The position numbers were made by a program, and so were the translations under genes. From Emydura subglobosa (Eukaryota > Chordata > Testudines > Chelidae), in contig ML679969.1 of assembly GCA_007922225.1 (NCBI GenBank), positions 2,393,236-2,457,235 on the forward strand: 64,000 nucleotides of DNA, read 5' to 3'. This document shows, piece after piece, positions 1-11,100 of the stretch. Position 1 is the first letter of the stretch, and the number at the start of each line of letters is the position of its first letter. The notes under the pieces are model-generated. The model saw only the letters and a list, made by a program, of their open reading frames with translations. It searched no databases and had not been told where the DNA came from.

Positions 1-57
1 GTGGAGTCCATCTCATTTTTTATCTTGATCAAAGCATCAAGTACCATAGGCCCACAT
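1..57 (-). CDS. SDHB: SDHB coding exon 3 (partial, runs off the window)
   Basis: The acceptor is TTATAG|ATG. The visible 57 nt encode [18 protein letters not shown] followed by two bases of the next codon. It continues left of position 1, towards the first Fe-S cysteine cluster of the protein. Confidence 0.95.
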
Positions 58-2762
58 CTATAATGGAAACCAATCACTTTAATAAGCCTGCATACGCCCC
101 ACATCCCCTCTATTTCCGTTCCACTCTTCCCACACATTTGTGAAACCCTCTTAGATTCTGAAAATAAAGTTACTGTCTGACCTCCTTGTTTACAACAACT
201 CACTCTTTGGTCCTACTGAAATTCTAAAGTGATTCATTTTCTTATTTGAGGAGCAGAATCAGCATCCCCACAGTTCTGGGCCTTTTGCTACAGAACACAG
301 ATCCTACAGAAACTGGATTTTTTATTCTTTGGATTTCTATTAGGAAATACCTATTAAATATACTAAGGATAAAAATTCTAATTACAATAGCTTGCCTATC
401 TAAGCCCATCCTAGGTGACAAAATATATATCACCCAATCAAATAAAATTCTCAGACACTACTTCATGTGCTTTAATACACACCCTCAGCAAAATTCCTGA
501 GGTGGAAAAAAAAAAGCTCCCCAAAACCAGATGAGCTTTGCACTGTGCCCCAAAGATCAATACCTCTGGCTGGGCTGGACAATGGGGAAGTTCCACAATT
601 TACTATCTTGCTACCATGCCCCTCCCCTTTAAATCAAGGTATTATGAGTTTGAGTGTTCTCATTAATCACAGCTGAGGCGATAATGCATCGGGAAGGAGA
701 CAGTCTCAGGTAGTCAGGTCTCAAAGTTTTATGTAACAGATAAGAAACAAAACTTTAAGCTCCACCCAGAAACTAGTCAGAAGCCAGTGGAGACTACAGA
801 GCAGCAATACAGTCAGCTCTCTGCGTGAGGTCTTTTTTTTTTAATAAGCATGAGGCCACATTCTGTATTAGTTTAAAGTTTCATAATGGAGTGAAGGTGG
901 AGCACAAGGAGCATGCAATGGATCTTGAGGAAACAGAGGCACAGGTGATTGTACCAAGGGTCCTTCCTACATCCCAGAGAAAAGGTTTCACAATTCTTGT
1001 CAACTGCAGAGGGAAAAAAATGTTCTTGGACCTAGCTGCCACTTGAGCATCTCTAATATAACCCCCAGCTGCAAACCCAAGTGATAAACTGCAGGCACAC
1101 ATGCTCACTTGGGGAGAAGCGGATGTAACCTCCATAATTTCTGCTGGATCTCTCTCTCAGTACACCTGCACAAGTTGCACATGTAGCATGATTCCACTTT
1201 AGAATGTGCATGGCAACTTTATCACGTATTCTAAACATGCTAAAGCCTTGGATGTATTTGAGTTTCTAGTATGGCTTGGGGACATGTTTAGGGTCTCCTG
1301 TACATTCTGAAATAGAAATATCCTGTCAATCATCTTGGGAGACAGCTGTGTTGGAAGGCTCACCCCAACACAGTTCTATTTGTCATGTTCTGGCTAAAGG
1401 AATTGTGCTACGTGGTTGTACCAGGCTTCCTTTACCTGGAGACAACATGATTTGGTCCCATCTACACTAGCAAAACAAGCCATGTTATAACATGATTGAG
1501 ACACATCTGTACAGTAACTGGTCATCCTAACATAGCTTTAATGGTCATGTAAATCTAATAGTGCTATTATGACCTTTAATCAACAGCTACAGAGTTGCTA
1601 AATTAAATCCACATCTGCAGTCTTAAACGCTTTACACCTGTGCAAAGCGGGCAGAGGAAAAGGCCTCTCTGTGAAGCAGCACTCTGGAGTCAGTATCCCT
1701 ATCATTTTACATGCATACTCACCTATTCAGGTCAATTTCATAGGTCTGCATGTGCGGCTTGTCCCCAGGCTTGTCCGGATCCCATCTGTAGATGGCAAAT
1801 CTCTTGACACATGGTGCTACTGCTTGAGAAGCGGGTGCTGCAGCAGCAGCAGCAGCTGTCTGTGCTCTACGGCAGGCCTACGCTCAAACAACGACAACAC
1901 AGGTATTTGAATACATGAAGGAATCTCTCTCGGCAACACGTATTGCCTTGGGAAAAGATCTATTTTGTTGCCTAGTGATTAAAGCAGGGTATCTGTAGTC
2001 AGGCATCCAGGATCTACCACTGACCGACTGTGTTACCGTCAACAAGTCGCAACCTCCGCATTTTCCTAAGTACATAAATAAATGCAAATAACATTTACCC
2101 CGTATCCGTAGCCCTGTTCCGGTTTCAGATACTGCCAGCGCTGGCCAGTGTAAACGCCTCATGTAACGCCTACGAGGCGCAGCCAGGCCGGGTTTTCATT
2201 ACTTACCTGTCTGCACTAGGGCTCGGTATGACGGCGGCGAGGCGCAGCCCCGAGCCGGCCGCTGTTCAGAGGGTTCCTGCGGCTCCCCCCAAAAACCCGC
2301 TTTTCAGCCCAACGCAGCAGCTCCGTGTCACCCAACGCCACAGAGCCAACGGCCCCCACACCGACCCGGCCCCACGGCGCCCGCCCCTCGCACGGGGAGG
2401 GACACTGAGGCACGGCACGGGACAGACGGACAGTCAGTCAGTCAGTTAGTCAGGGGCGACGATGGGCTGCAGCCCGCGAGCCCGGCCCGGGCGACAGGGA
2501 CAGGGCACGACCAGGAGACCCGGGCAGGGCAGGGCGCGACCAGGAGACTCCATCTCCGGATTCCCTCCGCCCCTCCCCGGCCTGCCCCGCTCCGCCCCGC
2601 ACAACCCCCCTTTCCCGTCACAGGCCGCCGGCAGCTCCCCACCCGCTGAGGGAACCGCCCGCCGGCAGCCGCGGCCCCCCCCCTCACCTGCAGCGGGGCC
2701 GCCCGGAGGGTCACCCCGGCGACGCTGCGCTTCAAGGAGACTCTGACTACGGCCGCCGCCAT
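1..2762 (-). CDS. SDHB: Succinate dehydrogenase iron-sulphur subunit, 5' part (three coding exons, cut by window edge)
   Basis: SDHB carries electrons from FADH2 in SDHA through three Fe-S clusters to ubiquinone, in complex II at the mitochondrial inner membrane. Coding pieces joined on the minus strand are 2762-2688, 1877-1723 and 57-1. They give about 95 codons, ending two bases into a codon at the window edge. The start gives [10 protein letters not shown], close to vertebrate SDHB. Exon 2 contains [10 protein letters not shown] and [10 protein letters not shown], and exon 3 contains [15 protein letters not shown], all hallmark SDHB stretches. Splice phases agree: exon 1 ends on a full codon, and AG|A makes Arg77 at the exon 2-3 join. 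The N-terminus is a mitochondrial presequence, rich in Arg and Ala with few acidic residues. It is about 10 residues longer than human because of an Ala-rich insertion in exon 2. The cysteines that bind the Fe-S clusters lie in exons beyond the window. Identity is as sure as it can be without a database search. Confidence 0.96.
58..1722. other. SDHB: SDHB intron 2
   Basis: This GT-AG intron between exons 2 and 3 holds no recognisable exon or clear repeat. It is AT-rich, with only short stop-limited reading frames. Confidence 0.8.
1723..1877 (-). CDS. SDHB: SDHB coding exon 2
   Basis: The exon is 155 nt with acceptor GTAG|GCC and donor AATAG|GTGAGT. It encodes residues 26-76 plus two bases of codon 77. 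The first half is presequence with seven consecutive alanines (1836-1856). The second half starts the mature protein with the conserved segment [16 protein letters not shown]. Human SDHB has about nine fewer residues here, all in the presequence part. Confidence 0.96.
1878..2687. other. SDHB: SDHB intron 1, with a (CAGT)-like microsatellite
   Basis: The right half (from about 2180) is part of the GC- and CpG-rich region around the SDHB start. A short tetranucleotide array of CAGT units lies at about 2428-2452. At 2507-2549 a 15-bp GACCAGGAGAC-type segment occurs twice. No further coding exon was recognised. Confidence 0.75.
2688..2762 (-). CDS. SDHB: SDHB coding exon 1
   Basis: Codons 1-25 run from ATG to a CAG|GTGAGG donor. 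The start lies in AAGATGGCGGC, which has a G at +4 and an A at -3. No in-frame upstream ATG is seen; a nearby GTG codon at 2811-2813 in the same frame is not a credible start. The end in ...PLQ matches the exon 1 end of mammalian SDHB, which stops at the same relative position (...CLQ). Confidence 0.95.
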
Positions 2763-2765
2763 CTT
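2755..2765 (-). promoter_or_regulatory. SDHB: YY1 motif overlapping the SDHB start codon
   Basis: The minus strand reads AAGATGGCGGC, an exact match to the extended YY1 motif. This motif is known to sit over or just after the start codon in many genes for mitochondrial and translation proteins. Its ATG is the SDHB initiator. Binding itself is inferred. Confidence 0.7.
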
Positions 2766-2910
2766 GGGCGCTGACAACGGCGGCAGACAGACCGCCGCTA
2801 TCCCACAGGCCACTGCGACGGGACAGGAAAGGATGGATGGATGCTGCCTCCCAAAAGACCATAGAGCGGAGACTAGGTTAGTGACCGCCCGGGGGCGTGG
2901 CTAAGGAGGG

Positions 2911-3148
2911 AGCCAATGGGAGGCCATATTGGGGGTGGCTGAGACCAGAGAGCCAATGGGAGGCCACATTGGGAGTGACTGAGACCAGAGAGCGCCAATG
3001 GGAAACCCTATTAGGAGCGGCTGAGAACAGAGAGAGCCAATGGGAGGCCATATTGGGAGTGGCCGAGACCAGAGGGTGCCAATGGGAGGCCATATTGGGA
3101 GTGGCCGAGAACAGAGGGTGGCAATGGGAGGCCATATTGAGAGTGGCA
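2911..3148. repeat. Tandem array of 40-42 bp units with CCAAT and YY1/CArG-like motifs in the SDHB promoter
   Basis: Five full units and one partial unit lie head to tail at 2911-2950, 2951-2990, 2991-3032, 3033-3074, 3075-3116 and 3117-3148. The consensus core is GCCAATGGGAGGCCATATTG followed by GGAGTGGCTGAGACCAGAG. Units 1-5 each hold a forward CCAAT box within a good NF-Y consensus; unit 6 has lost it (GCAAT). Units 1, 2, 4 and 5 also hold ATTGG, a CCAAT box on the other strand. GCCATATT fits a YY1 core, and CCATATTGGG is one base off a serum-response CArG box. The array begins about 150 bp upstream of the SDHB ATG. An open frame across the units on the plus strand is a by-product of the repeat. 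Confidence 0.9.
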
Positions 3149-6100
3149 GGTGACACTGCTCTCCTGTTGGCTGATGCAGAAGAAGGAGAAAACTTCCACC
3201 AATGTCAGATTCAAACTTGGACGTGTTTTGTCTTTTGGATGTTTTCTATCATTTGGCCTGGCACTTATTGCGGAGGATACATTCTGTGTATGCGCTCATA
3301 GGGGCATGTTCTTCCCCCCATTGCATCTACTCCACATACTGGACCCTGGAGCAGCAAAGTCATACCACTGAGTTTGTGACACATCAGTCATTGCTGCCGC
3401 CATCAGACTAAGATGTGATGAGTACTGATGAAATCTGACTGCACCGTATGATCAAGGAGAGGGAGAAGCTGGGAGGAGGCGGAGAACATTGCCTTTCATA
3501 CACATATGCTGTGCCAGGGCGCTCTTAGCAGCTATAAAATGAGCCTCACTAAAACAGCTGCCACCTAATAGTCAAGAGAGAGCACTAGAGATCACCCACC
3601 ACGCAGTTGCTAAACAGCTGGGTCGGAACCCAAAGTGGATTTTTCTCGTTTGTTTCTTTTCTTATAACATTGTGTGCTTGTCTCCACTATAGAAAGAACC
3701 ATTGCTAACCACAGGTGTCATCACAAAGCACACCCACCGCTGAACCTGTGCTTTCCCTGGTTTTAACAATGCTGAAAGTTGCTTGTCTTTGCATATACTG
3801 AGCGGCACTGTGCCTACAATGAGCTGTGTGATCAGCTGCATTCTTTGCTGACGCCTGTTGGTAGCAAAGGGTATTTTTGGTAGGATAGATGAGATTTAAG
3901 ACCACCAAATAAAAACCCCGATGGGTGAATTACTTTGTTGAGCAAGCTGACCTTCCCCTGCAGCATGCAAGTCAATCTTTGCCAGCGATCGCATACACAC
4001 ACAAAGCAGAGCCATTCACATTTTGCGGGAATAGCTTTGTCTCCTGTCTTGTTTTAAAGATGCAGGTTCTGATCACGCTGAAGATTCCCTCGGACAAGGG
4101 ATAAGCTCCTTCTGTGCTTTCACAGTCAGTCACATAAATCTGGATGAAGGATCCAGTAGATACCGGAGCGTTCCTGGGCTCTGTTTGTAAAAGCAGCCAG
4201 CGGTATCCCCAGCCGAGCTGAAGTTCTAAATATTCTTATGACACAGTTTTGAAAATTACACACTATACATCTACAGGAGCAGATTCCTCCCCGCCGTGCT
4301 GGGAGGCGCAACAGGGAGGGGGGATGACCTTTTAACCCTTCTGACATCTTCAAGGAATTAATTTCCATCCTGACCTGTAGCAACCCCTTGCTATTCTTGT
4401 CCTGCCCCGTCCCTACCCTCTCTCTCCCTCCAGCTGTATCTCACTCCTGACCTGAAGCACCCCTTGCTATTTCAGTCCTGGGCCTCTCATGAGTTTGCCA
4501 ATCATGTTCAGTTGTGCCAAAATGTGTGGTTGTTTCGGGAGCTGGGCAGATGTCCACTGAGGACTCGGATGAAACCACGTGACTCATTTTCACTTATGAG
4601 CTGACCTACAACAGCATTTGAACTGAAGTCGCTGGAGCTGAATGCCTCTGCTTTAACCGTTGAGCAACTTAATCACCAGACAAAGGGCTCTTACACATTG
4701 ACAATTAACTGCAGAAAAGAGAAAGTATCTCTACAACCAGTTGTTACATTAGGTAAAGGTCACCTTTCCCTAGAGATCAGAATAGCTTTGTCAAGTATTT
4801 AAGGTCTTATCCTGCATTATTAAGGGCAATGGGTGTTGCTTGCTTGCTTGATTTCAATGGGAGCAGATTCTGGCCCTTAACTTGCTTTTGGTCTGGGTCC
4901 CTTTCAGTGCCTAGGCTCCCCTAGGCTGGGCAAGGCCAGATTTTATAGCATCGATCCTCCCACTGTCAGATCAGCAACTACGCAGTAAATACCTTTTTCT
5001 TTTCTATTGACTGTTCGCAGAATTGAAGACTAATAATGACAGACCCAGCTAACACGGACCATTTTCTGCTCTGTTACACGGTGCGATTACATCAGTGTAA
5101 CTGAAAGCAGCGTGTAGCCCTATGAGCCCAGTCCAAAGCCCATTGAAGTCAATGTGGGGGAACGTTCAATGAGTTTCAGTGGGCACCAGATCATGCCCTT
5201 CATTCCCAACTCTAAACAGGGTGGCAGTTGCCATTACTACTTTGCAAAGGTGTCCGGGATAATTGCTCAGGGAGTCAGACACAAAATGGCTTGGTTTCTG
5301 TGAGCAAAGAAACTGTCACCTACTGTGGGATTCCTCCTGTGTTCGGGGAAACAAGGCTTTGGATATTTTTTGTAAATACAAAGGAATGCATCCAAGAAAT
5401 ACCTGGTTCCATCATCAGTTATTTTTCTCCAAAGCAAAACACCATGCTAGCCCCTGAATTTTGGCTCAAAAAGAGGTAACGTGTTCTTTCTCCCATGTTA
5501 TGCCTCTCCTTCAGGGCAGGGACTGCCTCTTACTATGTCCACATACAGTGCCTAGCACAATGGGGGTCCTGATTTTGGTTGGTGCTGCTGTAATACAAAT
5601 ACATTTCTCACACTAGTGCAATTCCACAGAAGAAAATGGAGTTACTCCCGATTTACATCACTGAGGAAAGGAGGAGAGAAAGAGGGCTGTGGTGTCATAT
5701 GCCCATTGCAGCTTACGAGCAGAACGCTCTGTAATTCCTTTGGCATGCTCAACGGTAAACTCTCTGCTGGAGAACAATGCCAGGACTTGAACTTGTAGAA
5801 AAATCCATTTAATGTGTTTCCTCAGAGTTGACACTGAAGGGCTTTGAAAGACTTGGGAGTTTATTTGGCCGAGAGAAGTCTTAGCAACTGATCTTCCTCT
5901 GCATTCGTCGCTGATGGAAGAGCTAATAATTGTGGTGTTAAAAATGTATACGGATAAGTTACTGCCACTTGTTACTAAACACAGTGGAAATCTGACCTGG
6001 GCTCATTAAGTGGATGTCCTCATCTAATCAGCATGGCCATTGCATCACAAGTCAGCTATTTCTTCTGTTTGCTTTGGCTGGAGATCTCCGAAAACATTTC

Positions 6101-7482
6101 ACACAAATTGATGAGCATAATTACACCCTTCATTTGGGAGTAAAGGAATGTATGAGTAAAGCTTCCTCCAGCTGTGGACTCCATCTTCCAAGACAGGTGG
6201 TCGAGGAGAAACAGTCATGCTCAACCTGGCCCTCTCACTAGAAGACACAGCCCCGTATGGAGCGAGAGGGCATGCACCCCTAGCTGGGGTTGCATTGCGC
6301 ATAGTTGCAGGCACTTCAGCTGCTGCAAGTTCTAAACACTTTAGCAGGACGGTAACCCTATCCTGCAGCACAACAAAGACAGGCAGGCTTGGAGCTCACC
6401 AGCTATGTGGTCTATCTATCTCCAGACCCCACGCTCAAGTCCCCCCAGCTGGCAGATTCCCAGAACAGACAGCTATGTCATCTGTTGGCCCTCCCTGGCA
6501 GCCGGCTGGCTGGCCTGTCCTTACTGGGAGTCTTGCACCCTAAAAGCCATTTATTATCTTTTGAGCAATTTGAGACTAAATTTAATCTTGGGCCAGGGTG
6601 GCAGTTTGACGGCCACTGATGCTTAATTTTCATCAGCAGACATGAGACTTTCAAACTCAGTAACAATGTCTTGGATTACATGGAACAGAAAGGGAAGAAA
6701 TTAGACTTTTGAAATAAATGGTTATTGGTGAACTGCTGTGCCAGGGCTTCTTACAGCCTTAAATGGAAACAGATCAACTCGTTTGCCCTGAGTGCTCTTC
6801 ACAAACATAAGAATATTGCTGAACACCAGCGGCAAACTTGTTTTCCGTGTATTAGTCTGCTTTCCTGGTAGTTTTAAAAAAGTAACATGCCATCGCTGGC
6901 TACTAAAAGAGTTTACATTCCTTTCACCCTCTAATTCCACTTTCTTTTTCCTCCTCCCTTTACACCTTGCTTTCCAAATTAACAGAAGTGAAGGTTGGCG
7001 TGGTGGATTGTGTAGGACTCGCAAGGTATCACTTTCAGAGCGGAGGGAGGGGTTCCTGGTTCTTCTTGCTAGGAGGTTCTGTACAGAAGTATGTGAGCGG
7101 GGCCTTGCGGCAGCCAGTCTCCAGCCAACCAGCCTACAGTAAGGCGGGGCAAGTCGTGCCTCACTCCCTTAAGGAGCAGCCTGCTTTGTCTTTCTCTGGT
7201 TTTGGTTTTTTCCACTCTTGTGTGTTATTGTGAATTCTCAGGAATAAAGTAGTGTTATATTGCAGCCTCCCAGCAAGAACAGTTTAGGTTCTTATCTCAC
7301 GTCTTGGTTTGTATGCTGTGAAAAGTACCAGTTAGATCAGAACTCGCACTGTTCAATGGCTGAAGTCTTGGTTTCTGTCCTAATGAAGAGACCACACCTT
7401 GAACTGTGCAACGCGGAGAACTAGTGCAGCCAAGACGTGCGTATTTAAAGAGCAGTCCAAGAGATTTCCACACTCTTCCCAT
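3149..7482. other. Intergenic DNA between SDHB promoter and PADI2 3' end
   Basis: No coding exon was recognised. A repeat-family tail lies at 5512-5600. Around 5080-5190 and 4840-4900 there are degenerate copies of repeats containing CAATGGGAG-type and TCAGTGTAACTG-type segments. A plus-strand AATAAA at about 7243, in a stretch (7000-7300) that resembles the 3' end of an old retroelement, could not be assigned. On the minus strand, AATAAA hexamers at 6550-6555 and 5860-5865 could serve as distal PADI2 polyadenylation signals. Confidence 0.6.
5512..5600 (+). repeat. Interspersed repeat tail (GCACCTAGCACAA family)
   Basis: TCAGGGCAGGGACTGCCTCT, then CAGTGCCTAGCACAATGGGG and GCTGTAATACAAATAC. 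It has the same block order as four other copies in the window. Confidence 0.7.
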
Positions 7483-7488
7483 TTTATT
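7483..7488 (-). terminator. PADI2: Candidate PADI2 polyadenylation signal (AATAAA)
   Basis: The minus strand has AATAAA 384 bases beyond the stop codon, the first canonical hexamer met downstream. This would give a 3' UTR of about 0.4 kb. Other AATAAA hexamers lie further on at 6550-6555 and 5860-5865. Mammalian PADI2 transcripts have a longer 3' UTR, so a distal site may be used as well. Confidence 0.45.
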
Positions 7489-7871
7489 ATCATTATAATA
7501 AATCATTGCCAACAGAACTCAGCAGAGGACAGCTTTTGTTACCATCGTTTCTATCAATCTTTTTGTACGAATGCCCCCGATCAGTTCAGCTCCCAGGTGC
7601 CATGACCTCAAAGGTTTTGCCAAAACCAAGGATGGAATGGGCTGGGACCTGCAGTATGCAAATTAGAATGGCGCTTGCCCGGAGGACCTTCCCACCTAAT
7701 GGGCAAAACACATCACACGTAGAGCCGCCAAAGCAAGGCACCAAGACTCCATACCAAAGTTCTAGTGATTAATATGATCAACTTCAAGCAAACAATCAAC
7801 CAACCAACCAACAAAAAAAAAAGCAGCCTCCAAGCGAGCTTCGAATGTAGGAATCTGAACCTGCTCAGCAG
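7489..7871 (-). other. PADI2: PADI2 3' UTR (proximal form)
   Basis: This is the non-coding sequence between the TAG stop codon and the first AATAAA. It contains an (AACC)n/A-rich simple repeat at about 7795-7822 on the plus strand, which reads as T-rich plus GGTT units in the transcript. The extent depends on the polyadenylation choice. Confidence 0.5.
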
Positions 7872-8105
7872 CTAGGGGATCACATGCCACCACTTGAAGG
7901 AGAAGGGCTTGCGATGGACGTTGGTGCCGCAGTGGACCTCCCCCAGCATCTTATGGTAGGAGGAAATGTCATCAATGAAGCTGCACGTGAGCCCGAGTGG
8001 CTCCAGCAGAGAGCGGACATGGGCTTCCAAGCAGCAGTCTCCCTCAATGATTGGCCCGAATGGCTTAGGGATTCCCAGGTCTTTAGATAGGACGATCATG
8101 TTCAC
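7872..8105 (-). CDS. PADI2: PADI2 exon 16 (catalytic Cys647, stop)
   Basis: 234 nt, residues 589-665 and TAG, acceptor TGCACAG|GTG. It contains [17 protein letters not shown], then LGEVHCGTN with the nucleophile C647, and ends [12 protein letters not shown] like other PADs. Confidence 0.98.
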   Translation of the reverse strand: MNMIVLSKDLGIPKPFGPIIEGDCCLEAHVRSLLEPLGLTCSFIDDISSYHKMLGEVHCGTNVHRKPFSFKWWHVIP

Positions 8106-11100
8106 CTGTGCAATGAGAGAGGCGATCAAGGCATGCGTGGGCTTTTGAGTGACATGTCCCCTTACCATATAAAATAAAAAAAGGCTAGTAACTGTCAGGA
8201 AACAAAGGTCAAACTGACATCTTGCTGTCCCTCAGTGACTTCCCTGGTAAACGACACGTGCTTTGGAGACTGCACTGCTTTCCATTGACCTCTGGGTGCA
8301 ATTTAAGGAGCTGTGGGTGGGAAATGGTTTTCCTGACCTACAAAATTTTTTCCTGATTTTAAAACTTTTCCTGTTCAGCATCAGGATGAAACTGTGACCT
8401 TTTGATGCTGTTTGCAACACTCCCTCCGCCTCCCAAAACCCCCCCAAACAAACCAAAAACAATAAACCAAACAAAACAACCAAAAACAGAGAGACCAGAA
8501 TAGCCTGGTGGTTAAGCCACTCACCGGGGATGTGGGAGATGTCCCTGCGCTAACCAATGGCTATTCTGCTCTCCCTCTGCTTTGACCAGAATTCCATTTT
8601 GGATCTGAGAAACACTTCCCTATTAACGTTTAGCTGAAACTGATATATTCCCACAAACAGTTTTGGGTTCAACAAACTGATGGACCTTTTTAAATTCTGA
8701 TTTTAAAAAATATAATTGGAAAATTCCTGACCAGACCTCGTATTTATGGCCCAGGTTAGAGATACGGTATCTTTTACTCTGTCCCTTCTTTTGTGCTTTC
8801 CCCTGACAGCTGATGAACTGAGATACTCAAGTTGGGTTTAAACATCTGAGAGTTTAAGGCAAAGTGTTCTGAACAGGGGGCTCTTAACTCTGGGATTTGC
8901 TTCCCTTTCCTTGGTCTTCAAGACCCTAAGTTTGCTGAGCTCGTGGGTGAGGGGCCACATCAATCTATTTATTTAGGCCTAATTAAAAAAAAATCACTAC
9001 ATTTTGGGCGCCCACCAGGAGACACCTTGGGGCCTCCTGTGCAGAAAGGCTGAGTGCCTGGGACTCCTAATGAAGTCAATGGGAGCTGCAGGTGCACAAC
9101 AACTCTGAAAATCAGACCCACAGAGTCCCAAATTGGATACCCAGAAACCAGGGGGGTCTTTCTGAAAACGTTGGCTCTAGGCTTTGTTCTGAGGAGAAGG
9201 GTCGTTTGGGTTGGTCGTTCATTTCAGTGTCGTGAGGAGACATATCACTGAATTTATATGGTCTGTGCACCTACGGCGATCATGACAGGTGCCCTATGTA
9301 TATTAAAACACAATGGATGGGGCACCGAGCCCACCAGCCCCAGGGGACAGGCCTCTCTCACCATGTTGGGGAAGTATGCCATGGCTTTGCCCATCTTGTC
9401 TATCTTGAAGAGAGCTGGGAGGTCTATGATGTCTTTTTCAGTCAGTCCCAGCTCCTTCTTGAGGATGTCTCTGTTCCAGTCGATGCAGCGCTGGGGTGGG
9501 AGGAAGGGGGATAATCCCATGGTTAGTATGGGCAAGGACAAGTCAGTCCAACAAGTTGAGCTGCCTCGATGCAGAGGGACGGACTAGATGACCTCTCAAG
9601 GTCCTTGCCAGCCCTACAATTTTATAATTATCTGACGACAGGGCAATCTCGGTTTCCACCAAAATCTGCTTGCTTCTCTAGCGTGATTTAGGTGCAAATG
9701 CATTAGCAATGCAAGACCACACAAGATATTCAAGCAATGAGGTTGACGTGGAAGCTTCCAGGCAGCTAGCACACAGGATCACCCCCTTTATCTTCATTCT
9801 CGACTCTTGAAGCAGGTAGGGAGACAAATATATTTAATAACAGGCTCTTCAATCTAGCAGAAATAGATATAACCTGATCCAATGGCTGGAAATTGAAGCT
9901 AGACAAATGCAGACTGGACATAAGGTGTACATTTTTTAACAGTGAGAGTAATTAACCCTTGGAACAAGTTTTCAAGGGTCATGGTGGATCCTCCATCACT
10001 CGCAATTTTAAAATCAAGAGTGGATGTTCTTCTAAAGGATCTGCTCTAGGAATTATCTGGGGGAAGCTCTCTGGCCTGTGCTGTATAGGAAGTCCAGACT
10101 AGATGATCACCTTCTTGGCCTTAGAATCTATGAATCATCCATTCTGCTCTCCTGTCTGTTTCAGGACATTCAATCTCACGCCGTTGCAGTGACTGCCCTC
10201 CAGTCAAGAGAGTAGGAAGGTTTCCTTCAGTCGGTCCTCCCACTAGGGCATGAAAATGCTGCCTCTGCAAACACTCTTAGCTCCTGCAATGATCCCCTGT
10301 GCTTCCACTAGTCCCACCTTGCCAGCTATTTTTCTGGGGGCACATATTTGATCAATGGGACACCACCACCCTCCCTTTGTTTCCTTGCCCGCCAGCAGCA
10401 GCTGAGTGCCCCGCATGTGCCACAACCCCATGCTCAGCCCTTGGGAGCTGTTACCTGTACGTATTGGTTCTCCTGCACCATGACCTCATTGGACAGGACC
10501 TTGTTAATAGTGACCCGTTTTGTGTCTGTCCCCGAGTAACCTATACATAGAAAACAAAATCACCCATCAGATTAACGACATGGCAGCCAAAGCAAGCACC
10601 CTATAATGGAATGATGATTTCTGGTTCATGCTGGAGTTCCAGGGGCCTTGATCAAGGTATTTAAAATTAAGAATAAAGTTGAGTCAAACCAACCCCCGGG
10701 TTCAGAACACCCTGAACTTTGACTCTGCATCAGATTCATCAAAGGACACAGGGCCTGATCCCAAAGTCAACAGAACAACTCCCCCCGCCACGCGACTTCC
10801 AAGGGTTTGGATCAGGCCCATAGTGACCCGTGAGCCATCCCTCCTGTTTTATAATAGCCGAGAGAAGCAAGTCACCAAGGGCTTGTCTACACAGGGAAGT
10901 TCGTGTGGAGTAAGTCAGGGTAACTCCACGTCTGGACATGCTTACTCCACATTCAGAGTGTCTTTGTGCGCTTTAGCTTAATATACTTCCAAAGTGCTCA
11001 TGTGGGAGTTAGTGCACGCTGGCTGCTCTGGGCTTCCCCCCCCCCGTGGACAACCCACTAAGCCACTAAGCTCCCAAACGTGGCCGGCAATTTGGGGTGC

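Larger units (their letters stand above)
2180..2900. promoter_or_regulatory. SDHB: CpG-rich region (island-like) spanning SDHB exon 1 and promoter
   Basis: This stretch is strikingly GC-rich and full of CpG compared with flanking DNA. It covers the first exon, the start of intron 1 and the proximal promoter, as expected for a housekeeping gene for a mitochondrial protein. A GC box (GGGGGCGTGG) lies at about 2891-2900 on the plus strand. No TATA box is visible at a suitable distance. The limits are judged by eye, not computed. Confidence 0.8.
9491..10454. other. PADI2: PADI2 intron 14, largely two CR1 3' ends
   Basis: The intron holds a short CR1 3' tail at about 9541-9625 and a longer CR1 3' fragment at about 9828-10140, both on the plus strand, antisense to the gene. 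No other exon was recognised. Confidence 0.75.

Noticed and set aside
2811..2813. In-frame GTG upstream of the SDHB ATG as an alternative start
   Set aside because: GTG starts are not expected in vertebrate nuclear genes, and the ATG at 2762 gives the family N-terminus in a good start context.
2897..3301. 134-codon open frame on the plus strand with a repeating QWEAILGVAE pattern
   Set aside because: It is produced by the CCAAT minisatellite in the SDHB promoter. The first two units are 40 bp and break the codon register, and no family likeness was seen.
7000..7300. Possible solo LTR or retrocopy with a plus-strand AATAAA at about 7243
   Set aside because: A poly(A)-like hexamer and CCCAGCAAGAACAG-type end were noticed, but no paired ends or target duplication could be shown.
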